Program-made: the position numbers and the translations under genes
Shown here: positions 1-9,470 of the stretch, in pieces
Layout: each line of letters begins with the position of its first letter
How positions within the stretch are numbered: the first letter of the stretch is position 1
The notes under the pieces: model-generated
Databases searched by the model: none
Told to the model about the DNA's origin: nothing
The model's input: only the letters and a program-made list of their open reading frames with translations
Assembly (NCBI GenBank): GCA_001466705.2
Contig: LATX02000216.1
Span: 186,001 to 250,000, forward strand
Source: Moniliophthora roreri
Lineage: Eukaryota; Basidiomycota; Agaricomycetes; Agaricales; Marasmiaceae
Direction: 5' to 3'
Length of the DNA stretch: 64,000 nt

Positions 1-579
1 CTTGCAGTCATCAGACATAGGCCTTAAGGTGGGCAGAGACAGCTCACACCTTATAATATTGCAGATCACTTTCCAAGTACCAACTGATCAGTGTACCAGG
101 TTCTGAGAATAATGCCTGTGTTGTGCTGACAAGAATTTTGTCTTTGGAGGCCAAGAGCAGCCAGACCATCATACACATATGAGCACACATTAGAATTCCC
201 ATATCAGAAGTCTATAGACACTATAGATCCTCATTTAGCTGCACAAGATATGTTCTGGCCCAAAACCTTTCCTGTAGACAAGGAGAACAATATGACTGTA
301 ATATCAAACTTGTCAGTGAATGGGTTGGTGTAAACTACCAACAGGAACAAGTTCAGTTTTTTTGAATATTTTTATAGTTTTTGCAACAATAATACAACCA
401 GAAGAGCATTGACAAAGTGTGAGAAAGTGCACCATACTTACTCACAGTCACCTTCTGCTGTACCTATCTATTACAAGAGGAGCTCAATTGAAGACTAATC
501 AGCATATCTTGCAGCGTAGAGGGCAGAAATAAGCTTTGGCCTCAAGGCAAACAGAGGACAAATGTTAAGACTGCAGGAC
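1..579. other. Flank with no recognisable gene
   Basis: No reading frame of useful length and no family resemblance was seen. The stretch is AT-rich and poor in CpG. It is the left flank of the LTR retrotransposon that starts at 585, and it should be contiguous in origin with the sequence after 8,187. Confidence 0.5.
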
Positions 580-584
580 AGAGC

Positions 585-752
585 TGTAACAATCACCAAG
601 GACTTACTCTTTTTTTCTTCTTACATAGTTACCATTACCTATGCCTTCTTCTTACTTAACTTGTATTACACATGCAAACTTCTTTCTTACTCAGTTTCCT
701 ACTCAGACTGCTGTGGCACAGTCATTTATTTATAATAACCAATAGGCTCTCT
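585..752 (+). repeat. Truncated 5' LTR
   Basis: These bases match the first 168 bp of the 3' LTR at 7,771 almost base for base, up to the shared GGCTCTCT. The match then stops and CACTA-like sequence follows. The remaining LTR part (matching about 7,940-8,182), including the expected primer-binding-site junction, is missing. Confidence 0.85.
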
Positions 753-1093
753 AGCACTTTTTAGATAGTTTTCATATAGTTTTCCTTTTGTATTTAACAT
801 GTTTCCTTTGATATAAAATTCAAAATCTTATATTTATTTTCTAAATGTTTTCTCACTATTTTATAAGGCAGAAAATTAAAGGATAATTCTATAATTTCAT
901 TATCATAAAATAATAAAAAAACACAGACTCTTCTGGAAATTAAAATCCAGAGTATGCTTGCTGTTTTCAATATGTGATGACAACTTGAAACTAATAGAAT
1001 TTTCTGAGTGTTGTCTAGAAGCAAATATATAGCAGTATTCTGGGTGTATTTCCTTTGTATTAATAGCATAAAAAGAACACCTCATACGTAGTG
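753..1093. mobile_element. Fragment of CACTA-like MITE (right end only)
   Basis: About 340 bp is homologous to the right half of the complete copy at 4,332-5,067 and ends in the same terminal sequence, AACACCTCATACGTAGTG. The left half is absent, so this is a truncated copy lying against the broken 5' LTR. It could be the scar of an insertion followed by a deletion that removed the rest of the LTR and the primer-binding site. Confidence 0.75.
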
Positions 1094-1289
1094 CAAGGAG
1101 TTTCCATGAGTCCACAAGTATCCCTTATACTCTAACTGAGACACAACAGTTTCCATTTGGGATATCGGATCTTCCCCCAGATATTATTGGAACCCAGAAC
1201 ATGCATTCATACCAGAACTCACCAACAGAAACCAACAATCTGGAAACCAATCCCTTAACTCCTCACCTTTACCAATAACCTCTAAAGAA

Positions 1290-2243
1290 ATGACAACTCA
1301 GCTGACCAGAACATCACTAGAGGATTTGATTTCAGCACTCCGGAATCTCAGGAGCAAACAAGGAGAAGAGAAGAAGAAAGAGAACAAGGTCACTGTTCCT
1401 AAGGAATTTGATGGCCAATCTGATAATCCCCTTTCTTTCATCACGGAAGTACAGCTCTATCTCTGAGCTAATCTGAACATATATCCAAAAGATGAAGATA
1501 AGATCACATTCATGCTGTCATACATGAAAAAGAGTGCTGCTAACAAATGGATGCAGGCAAAGAATGCCGAGATAGAAAGGCTTATGGAAGAAAAGGCACT
1601 AGAACCAACAGATACAAAACCAGAAGAACAAGTCCATCTTCCCACCTGGAAGGACTTCTTACCAGTGGATCTGGCAACCAGTGCACGGATCAAGATGAAG
1701 TCTCTCAAACAGAACAAACAGCCAATTGATGAGTACATCAACAATTTCAAACTCCTTGCAGCAGATACTACTTATGATGATGCTGCTCTTATTGATCATT
1801 TCTTGAATGGCCTTAATGAGAGACTTTTGGGCATGTGCCTCTCTACTCCCGATCAACTGGATAATATAGAAGAATGGTACGACTGAGCTAGAAAATACAA
1901 TAACAATTGGCTCACCAAACTGGCAATCACTGGAGCTAGAAGCAAATCAGAGAAAGCTTCTAAACCAAACCTAAAGGTGAATTGCCTTTCTGATGCAGAA
2001 GCAGCTGACTACTGAAAGCAAGGTCTCTGCTTCTGATGCGGCTGAAAAGGCCATATTAGTTGGGATTGCCTGAATAAGCTAAAGGAACAAGGACAGAAGG
2101 AGCTAGAGGGACAGAAGAAGACAACAGGAAACAAGAAGAAGACTCCCAGAGACACATACTCTACCATCTGGGTGATCTATAGAGAATACCCAGCCAATGA
2201 ACAAACTCAGATTTTAGACCTTTTGGAAGGAGAGGGTTTTTAG
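1290..2243 (+). pseudogene. gag: gag of the LTR retrotransposon
   Basis: This is the capsid/nucleocapsid precursor that packages element RNA. The frame can be followed from ATG 1,290 to TAG 2,241. The start is chosen as the first ATG in frame near the conserved part, and an upstream start is possible because the leader is damaged. The middle (1,512-1,886) resembles the retrotransposon gag region, with the usual DEYINNFKLLA-type helix. A CCHC zinc knuckle lies at 2,028-2,069 with spacing C-x2-C-x4-H-x4-C, but two of its x positions are TGA. The internal stops that I read in full context (near 1,466, 1,884, 2,013 and in the knuckle) are TGA at places where CGA (Arg) gives sensible protein. Pol follows in the -1 frame. 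Confidence 0.85.
2234..2243 (+). promoter_or_regulatory. Candidate -1 ribosomal frameshift site at the gag end
   Basis: In the gag frame the codons read gaG GGT TTT TAG, so GGGTTTT (2,234-2,240) fits the X-XXY-YYZ slippery heptamer and is followed at once by the gag stop. Pol lies in the -1 frame: protease, RT and RNase H codons are all in phase with a slip here. The fit to the rule and to the required frame is direct from sequence. That it worked in the ancestral element is inference. I did not identify a downstream pseudoknot. Confidence 0.5.
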
Positions 2244-4331
2244 TGTTACTGTAGCCGCAATGAAACAAAATTCTATGCATATTCTGCTGGCTCTACACAA
2301 GTACTGGAAAGAAAATCATCAAAAGTTTAGCCCTCATAGATTCAGGAGCAGGAGGAAATTTCATCAGCTGAGTTATAGCAGCAAAGCTATGTCTTCCCCT
2401 GTTCAAACTTCCAAAGAAGATAAAAGTTTTCAACATAGATGGAACTCTGAATGCTTTGGCCTATGTAACTCATGGAGCCTGACTTACATTTCAAATCAGA
2501 AATAGAAAGATGACAGAAGATCTGATAGTTTCAGGATTAGGAGGAGAAAAGATCATGTTGGAGTTACCATAGTTAAGATACTATAACCCAAAAATAAACT
2601 AGCAAACCAGTGAGATCGAAATGCCTCTGAAAAGATCAGTTAAAATCTGTCATGTTCAGGGGATCCTCAATACAACAGAACCAGAAGTGTTGATTTAAGC
2701 CAAAACTTTGGTATCACAAACACTAGCACATAGACAAGAAGAGAAGAAGCCAATTGAAGAATTGGTTCCAAAATATCTACATGACTTCAAAAGGCAATTT
2801 GAAAAACATCCAGCAGAAAGGTTTCCCGAGTCCCACCCTTATGATCATGTGATTGATTTGAAACCAAATTTGGAATTGCTCAATTGCAAAGTTTATCCAC
2901 TATCACCAGTAGAACAACAACTTCAGGACAAATTCTTGGCAGAAAACCTTCAGAAAGAGTATATCAGACCATCAAAATCACCAATGGCTTTGCCATTTTT
3001 CTTCATTTCAAAAAAGGAAAAAGGAGCCTTTCAACCATGCCAAGACTATTGAGAACTCAACAATCAAACAATAAAGAATACCTATCCTTTGCCACTAGTA
3101 ACCGATCTTATGGACAAACTCACAAGAGCCAAGATTTTTACTAAATTGGACTTATGAAGCAGGTACAGCAACATTTGAATCAAGAACAGAGATCAGTGGA
3201 AAGCAGTGTTCAAAACAAACAAGAGACTATTCGAACCAATGGTGATGTTCTTTGGATTATTGAATTCTCCAGCTACATTCCAATCCTTTATGAACAACAT
3301 CTTTTCTGATTTCATTGATGAAGGATGGATAGTAATTTATACAATCTTTTCACCAAATGATGAAATCCATCAAAAATAGACTAGAAAGGTACTGGAGCAA
3401 TTACAAAAACATGACCTCTTCCTCAAACTGGAGAAATGTCACTTCAATGTTTGCGAAATCGACTTTTTAGGAATGATCATACAACCAGGACAAATCACAA
3501 TGGACCTAGTTAAACTAGCTGGAATTAGGGACTGGAAGCCACCCATGATGGTCAAAGGAGTCTACTCCTCCTTAGGATTCGGAAACTTCTATAGAAAATT
3601 CATTGGAAGGTTTTCTGAACTAACCAGACCTCTTAACAACCTAACAAAGAAGGACACCAAATTCGAGTGGACAAAAGAACAACAAGTTGCCTTTGACGAA
3701 CTCAAAAGGAAGTTCCTGTCTGAACCAGTTCTAACAATGCCTGATGTGAAAAAGCCCTTCTTGATAGAATGTGATGCTTCCAAATGGGTGACCAGTGCAG
3801 TACTTTAACAGAAAGGAGATGACAGAGAATGGCATCCTTGTGGTTACCTTTCTCATTCTCTCACACCAATGGAATGGAACTACAAAATCTACAATTGAGA
3901 ACTCCTCAGCATTGTACAGGGATTGGAAACATGGTGACATTACCTGATGGGAGGAAAACACCCAGTCACAATTCTTTCAGATCACAAGAATTTGATGTTC
4001 TACCAGTCTCCACAGAAACTAAATTGAAGACAAGTGAGATGGACTCTTTTCCTATTGGAATTTGATCTACAACTCATTCACACTGCTGGAACAAAAATGA
4101 CACAATCAGATGCCTTATTAAGAAGACCCGACCATGTGGATGATGATGAAAACAATAACAACAATGTGGTTGTTCTTCCAGATAAGTTCTTCATTCAATC
4201 AGTAGATGTCAAACTACAAGGAGAAATTCTTTCAGGACTGAATAGAGAATCTTTGTACAAAGAAGCAGTAAAAATAGTATTATGGAATAGACCACCTCCA
4301 ATCAAATCAGCTTTACAAGACTGGGAAATCA
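2240..4331 (+). pseudogene. pol: pol, 5' part: protease, reverse transcriptase, RNase H
   Basis: This is one continuous frame in -1 phase to gag. Protease: active-site IDSGAGG at 2,336-2,356. Reverse transcriptase from about 2,790: [10 protein letters not shown], then [17 protein letters not shown] ending at a TGA (3,050), FTKLDL, the WKAVFKT and FFGLLNSPATFQ blocks, and FLGMIIQPG near 3,466. The catalytic YxDD box is absent: at 3,340 the protein goes straight from VIY to TIFS, a clean in-frame loss of about four residues. RNase H: LIECDASK near 3,763 and LSDHKNL near 3,980. In-frame stops include 3,050, TGA in the LDL-x-S and NI-x-IK positions, TAG in HQK-x-TRK, and TAA at 3,806, mostly explained by CGA or CAA ancestors. 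The frame is interrupted at 4,331 by a CACTA-like insertion. Confidence 0.9.
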
Positions 4332-5070
4332 CACTATGTATGAGGTGTTCTTTTAACATGGTTTTCTGATTGAGAAAACACTTAATCTTCTTGCAAAGAA
4401 GATTTTCAAAAAAGCATTTATAAATTCTAAATTTTAATTGTGTCCCCTCAACAAGAATATATCTGGAGGATGCTAAATTTTCAATAGCAAAAAATATAAA
4501 ATTTTCAAATTCTGAGAATTAATAGACAATACAATATATTAGAATAATTTCCATGCTGAGAAAACATTAAATTTTCTCTGGTTGAAAATACTCAGAAAAT
4601 GCTGATAAGATAAGATAAAAATTCCAAATTTTTTATTATGGGAAAGTCAGAGAAAACACTAGGAAAATGGTAGGAAAATCATGTGGAAATACTATATCTT
4701 ACAGCAGTTTTCAGATAGTTTTCATATAATTTTCCTTTTGTATTTAATATGTTTTCCTTGATATAATATTCAAAATTTTATATTTATTTTCTGAATGTTT
4801 TCTCACTATTTTATAAGGCAGAAAATTTAGTATATTTGTAATTAGAAAACTGAAGGATAATTTTATAATTTCATTGTTATAAAATTATTAGAAAATACAG
4901 ACTCTTCTGGAAATTAAGATACAGAATATGCTTGCTGTTTTCAATATGTGATGATAGCTTGAAACTAATAGAGTTTTCTGAGTGTTGTCTAGAAGTAAAT
5001 ATATAGCAGTATTCTGAGTGTATTTCCTTTGTATTAATAGCATGAAAAGAACACCTCATATGTAGTGTCA
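4329..5070. mobile_element. Complete CACTA-like MITE, 736 bp, inserted in pol
   Basis: The element spans 4,332-5,067, starts CACTATGTATGAGGTGTTC and ends with the inverted counterpart GAACACCTCATATGTAGTG. It is flanked by 3-bp duplications TCA (4,329-4,331 and 5,068-5,070). CACTA termini with 3-bp target duplications are typical of the CACTA (En/Spm) superfamily. It carries no long reading frame and is very AT-rich inside, so it is non-autonomous. Leaving out the element plus one TCA brings the interrupted pol back into frame, which confirms both ends. Confidence 0.88.
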
Positions 5071-6424
5071 AAGAAGGACTACTATTTTATTGAGGAAGAT
5101 GTTACATACCAAATAAAAATGGAATCTGGATGCATATTGTCAAGGCCATACATAAGGCAACTCCAATTGGACATTCTGGACAATAGGGAACTTTAAAACA
5201 AGTACAACAGGAATTCTGGTGGCCAGGGATGGCTAAATTCATTAAAACATTTGTAGATGGATGTGTAGTTTGTCAAGGGAACAAGATAAACACACACCCA
5301 ACAAAGGTCCCATTAATGCCAATCAAAGGGGACAAAGATGCATTACCATTTACAATGATCACAATGGACCTAATCATGGACTTACCAGAATCGGAAGGAC
5401 ATGATTCAATTCTGGTTGTGGTAGACCACTCCTCTATGAAGGGGGTAATTTTCATACCATGCAACAAAACCATCAATGCAGAAAAAGCCACAACACTAAT
5501 CCTGAACAATGTCTATAAGTGATTCAGGCTACCAGACAAAATCATTTTGAATAGAGATCCCAGATTTGCTGCAAGCATGTTCAAGGAACTGGGAAAGCAA
5601 TTGGGAATCAAACACATGATGAGTACTGCATTCCACCCTCAAATGGACAGAGAATCTGAAAGGGTCAATTAGAAATTGGAAACTTTCCTGAGAATGTTCT
5701 ATTCAAGTCAACAGACTAGATGGGTTAACTTCCTTCTGTTCACTGAATTTGCACACAATAATCATTCCCACTCTACTACAAAACTCTCACCCTTTTACAT
5801 CATGATGGAATACAATCTGAGACTACTTCCTACCATATTCACTAAAACTTCCATTCCATCAGTCGAAGAATGGCTTGCTGAGCTCAAAAGGGTCCAAGAA
5901 GAAATGTTTTCTCTTATAGAGTTAGCATGAAAACAAATGGAAGGGAAGTCAAGAACATTCTCAGAACCATTCAAAGTCAGACAAAAGGTGTGGTTAGAAG
6001 GGAAAAACCTTTCTATAGGCTACCCATCAAGGAAACTAGCACTGAAACAGGAAGGACCCTTTCCGATAGAAGCAGTTCTAGGCCTAGTAACATACAGGCT
6101 AGACCTTCCAAAATAATGGAAAATTCATCTAGTATTCCATGCTTCACTTCTTTCTCCTTACAAAGAAAATGAAGTCCACAGAAAGAACTTTCTAAAACCG
6201 CCACCAGATCTTGTAGAAGGAGAAGAAGAACATGAGGTGGAAGCGATAATTACTCATTCCCCAAAAAAGAATCCTACATGGTTTTTAGTTTCCTGGAAAG
6301 GATATCCCCCTCGGAAAATGAATGGAAACAAACTTGGGAGCTATGTCATGCGAAAGAGACCCTCACAGACTATAAAAAGGCCTACAGGTTACAATGGGTC
6401 CTTACCAACTACCACCTTCACTAA
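5068..6424 (+). pseudogene. pol: pol, 3' part: integrase, GPY/F region, chromodomain
   Basis: This continues pol after the MITE in the phase expected for a 739-bp insertion. The integrase zinc-binding end is seen as FVDGCVVCQGNK (5,244-5,279). Catalytic core: TMDLIMDLPES near 5,363, NRDPRFAASMF near 5,550, and the block with the catalytic Glu, MDRESERVN, near 5,645. The usual GPY/F region (EGPFPIEAV, then VTYRLDLP and VFHASLLSPY) covers about 6,045-6,165. A chromodomain starts near 6,237 (VEAIITH, WFLVSWKGYPP); a frameshift near 6,312 moves its second half (NEWKQTWELCHAKETL) to another frame, which ends at TAA 6,422. Stops at 5,520, 5,670 and 5,928 fit CGA or CAA/CAG decay. Integrase joins the cDNA to target DNA, and chromodomains guide this to marked chromatin. 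Confidence 0.9.
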
Positions 6425-6426
6425 AC

Positions 6427-7440
6427 ATGTCTCAACAAGAAACCATCTCTTTCTACAACCTCCAACCCAATGTTGCCCAATTCCTCTATCTCTTTAACAG
6501 AGATCCATCCATCTGAGAACAAATCATCACTGCCACCAGACTGTACCCTATGATCGACCACTTCCTTTCTGACTATGTCTTCCTTCAACAACAGTGATTC
6601 CATTTTGAAACCATCTGAAACAATATTGACTATTGTCTCAACCTCATCACCTCCAACATAGTTGCCATTAGGTTCGTCATTCCTGGAGAGATCATGGTAT
6701 CCATGCCTAGCATCTTCCCAACACCCATCTCCCACTCAGCAAAATCTATAGATAATTCTCCCAGACCCCAAAGTCCATCAACTTCCAGCAGCAAACTGGT
6801 CTATCCTTCTGAACACTTATCCTCAGACCTTGAGGAGTTTGAGCTCCTTGATGAACCCAGACCCGTTTCGGCCCCACCAACTGACAGATTCAACACAGAC
6901 AGCTTCAACCACAGACCATCTCCAACTCCTGAACCAACCATTTGTCTGCACCCCACCACTGCCTAAACAACCTCCTTACCCCTCAACCCAGTCCCAACCC
7001 ATGTCCCACTCAGAGTCCAGTTCGGCCCAGACATTGAGGAATTCCTCATCTCAACCCAGGCAGAACTTGACTGACAACCATCCACCAAACCCGTTCTCCC
7101 AATCACCATTCCCATCTCCATTCCTAAGAATAATGATTCTGAATCCACATGGTGCACCAAGAACTGGACCCTCAGACCCATCACTCCAGAACCCGCCAAG
7201 TCCTCCAAGTGACAACAACGGAGAAGAAGAGCCAGGAAGTCCAACAACCAAAGGGTTGTCTACCACAATGGACTCCCTTTCTATGATGGAATTCCTCACT
7301 GCGATCAATGCAATAGAACAGGTCACCACACACAGGACTGTTACAATTACCAGTGCAGCATCTGTGAGAAATACAGTCCTCACCATCTCACTCCAGATTG
7401 CCCACTCATACAACAGAGTACAAGAATTTTTAGATCATAG
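6427..7440 (+). pseudogene. Third ORF of the retrotransposon, tandem zinc-knuckle protein
   Basis: A frame of 337 codons starts 2 nt after the pol stop (TAA 6,422-6,424, ATG 6,427). It is interrupted by six stops (TGA at 6,514, 6,595, 6,616, 7,072 and 7,210; TAA at 6,964), all consistent with former CGA or CAA. The N-terminal part is helical-looking, the middle is rich in Pro and Ser, and the C-terminal part has a basic stretch (about 7,213-7,236) followed by two cysteine clusters. The first, CDQCNRTGHHTQDC (7,300-7,341), has exact C-x2-C-x4-H-x4-C spacing; the second, CSICEKYSPHHLTPDC (7,354-7,401), is C-x2-C-x6-H-x4-C. Similar double-knuckle hypothetical proteins occur in agaricomycete genomes. 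A nucleic-acid-binding role is likely but unproven. A longer open frame in another phase (6,830-7,657) covers this and is a shadow. The true C-terminus may lie beyond 7,440. Confidence 0.72.
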
Positions 7441-7770
7441 ACTGCCCAGCATCATCTATCTCTTAATGGATTTGAGGACAACTACAGTGATTCGGCCACC
7501 CTCAACAACATCACAGACAAACCACATCCTTTCTACTGAGTCCTCCAAATCTACCCCACACACTGATAAAGCAGAAATCCCACCACTCTCTCCTTCTGAC
7601 ACTATCACCATTACTGCCCCTACAGGAGAAACACAAAATCTCCAAATCGCCCCTTGAAGCCCCCAATTTCCCATTTCCATTATCACCCCTAAAGGAGAAG
7701 AACACACCTTCATCCACACCACCCCTGATTATCTTGCAATGTGGGATCATCAAACATAACAATGGGGTAA
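7441..7770 (+). other. Untranslated region and polypurine tract before the 3' LTR
   Basis: There is no sure coding frame here, though Pro/Thr-rich open stretches hint that the third ORF could once have run further. The G-rich AATGGGGTAA (7,761-7,770) touches the 3' LTR start and is in the place of the polypurine tract that primes plus-strand synthesis. Confidence 0.5.
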
Positions 7771-8182
7771 TGTTACAATCACCAAGGACTTACTCTTTTT
7801 TTCTTCTTACATAGTTACCATTACCTATGCCTTCTTCTTACTTAACTTGTATCACACATGCAAACTTCTTTCTTACTCAGTTTCCTACTCAGACTGCTGT
7901 GGCACAGTCATTTATTTATAATAACCAATAGGCTCTCTTTTACTTATTCATTGTAGCTATTATTAGCTCTGAATCTTAGTAATTAGATAGAAGCCTCATG
8001 TATATAAACCCATGATCAGCTGTCAAGCTTCTTCAGCTTGACCTGGTTGACATCTTAACAACCATTGTCTTTTGCACCTGATCATAGTTCCTAAGTCATC
8101 TGTCCAAGTCTATTGACTTTGGAACTTGTGTTTGAAAGCTCAAACTTGAACTTAGTAATATTGCAAAAGCCTTCATGTAACA
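7771..8182 (+). repeat. 3' LTR, 412 bp
   Basis: It begins TGTTACAATCACC and ends CTTCATGTAACA, giving a 7-bp inverted end pair. Its first 170 bp match 585-752. An AT-rich block with TATATAAA near 8,000 (CATGTATATAAACCC) is a plausible core promoter. The next five bases, AGGGC, form the target duplication. Confidence 0.85.
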
Positions 8183-8187
8183 AGGGC

Positions 8188-9470
8188 AGGGCACATCCAT
8201 AAGAATATCAATGTGGTTACCAAAAGAAGCAATCTGTTCATAGGAGTATTTCCATAATGGAAGCTTCAAAATAAGGCCTCAGTGCACAATAAAGAACAAT
8301 TTCTCCATTTTATTCTGAACTTGTAACCCATATAGACAATCTAGACACTAACCTTATAGTTTTCATTGGTGTTGCTACTAAAGCAATTGAATTCAAGAAG
8401 AATACAGCAGCAGACTTTGCTGTCTCTATGGCCAAAGGTTTCACCTTGGAGCATATAAAGCTATTACTAGCCTTTCAACCTGATGTGTTCAAAGCTTGTA
8501 TTCACTAGAAGTATGATACTGATATCTTTGGTACATCTTCAAGGTATATTCTCAACCTCCATCAGCATTGATATCATCTATAGCCAGCACTCCTGCATTC
8601 ACTTTGGTGTTCTTATCTCCAACTCATGGTCTGCAGATGTTACAATGATACCCACATAACCTTGACCTCAATCCAGCACTCATTTTACATAAGGGTAATT
8701 GGAGACAGTACAAATTTGGTTTGGGTGTCCCCAAGCTGAGAGCTGTGCAAGTGTGGGACAATTTCCATAATAGATGCCTCAAAATTTCTGTACAATAAAG
8801 AACAACTTCTCTATAATCAGGGTAGAGGCCATACCATCAGCACCTGCTATCTTTCTATCAACAGGAAGAGCAAGAAACAATATGTTTTGCCAGACATATG
8901 AGACAATCAGAACCTAGGCCCTAATAGATATGGATTCTACATTTTAACTGTGGCAGAGCAGTGTGAAGGTAAGCAAAAGCAGGTGGGAATTCCTGGTCAA
9001 GTGCTTAGTAAACCAAGCAAATGAAAGCAGGGCAAGCCAGAGTGTGTGGGAATTCCTGGTAGTCTGCTTAGTAAACCAAGCAGAGCAGAACAGAGTAAGA
9101 GTACATAGGAACTTTTCATCAAAATGCCTAGTAGAACAAGGGATTTTGAATCAAGACCCATTACTAAAGATAGTGGGAATTACATTCTGGACTTGTAACA
9201 GGCCCTTGAAGGATTTGAACTGAGGTGAAGTTTGCTAGTGTGAAGTGCCTGTATTGCATAGTATACAGATATTGTACACCTACATCAGAAAACTTTTAAG
9301 ACACATACAATTGTCCTATATTGATTGAAAAATATCTGTCTGATCCAGATCAAGCCATATCTATCACTCTTATCCAAAGCTTTTCCTTCATAAGGAACAC
9401 AATTGTGATTGTCCCATCTTGCAATGCCTCATCAGCAAAATCCAGAGAAAGTAATCACTGGATACTGACC
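8188..9470. other. Repeat debris without a recognisable gene
   Basis: No protein family was recognised. Two stretches, near 8,245-8,310 and 8,760-8,815, resemble each other: each has TTTCCATAAT, then AAGCTTCAAAA or TGCCTCAAAA, then CACAATAAAGAACAA or TACAATAAAGAACAA. This suggests an old internal duplication. The open frame at 8,963-9,223 only reflects the minisatellite described separately. Confidence 0.5.
8977..9140 (+). repeat. Short minisatellite, about 70-80 bp unit, 2-3 units
   Basis: Two strong units share GTGGGAATTCCTGGT and CTTAGTAAACCAAGCA (8,985-9,024 and 9,047-9,081), with a weaker third around 9,110-9,140 (GCCTAGTAGAACAAG). Because the repeats stay open in one frame, they give a repetitive peptide (WEFLV, then CLVNQA), which I do not regard as a gene. 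Confidence 0.7.

Larger units (their letters stand above)
580..8187 (+). mobile_element. Ty3/gypsy (chromovirus-type) LTR retrotransposon, degenerate
   Basis: The element runs from 585 to 8,182 and is flanked by near-identical 5-bp target duplications, AGAGC (580-584) and AGGGC (8,183-8,187). The 3' LTR begins TGTTACA and ends TGTAACA. The 5' LTR begins TGTAACAATC but is cut off after about 168 bp. In order it carries gag with a CCHC knuckle, an aspartic protease, reverse transcriptase, RNase H, integrase, GPY/F region, chromodomain and a third ORF. The order RT-RNaseH-integrase plus the chromodomain places it among the chromoviruses. Many in-frame stops, one frameshift and a deleted polymerase motif make it inactive. 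Confidence 0.9.

Noticed and set aside
6830..7657. Longest open frame in the window region, 275 codons, as a gene
   Set aside because: It overlaps the third retrotransposon ORF in another frame, has low-complexity Ser/Thr/Pro composition and no motif. The interrupted frame beside it carries exact zinc-knuckle spacing.
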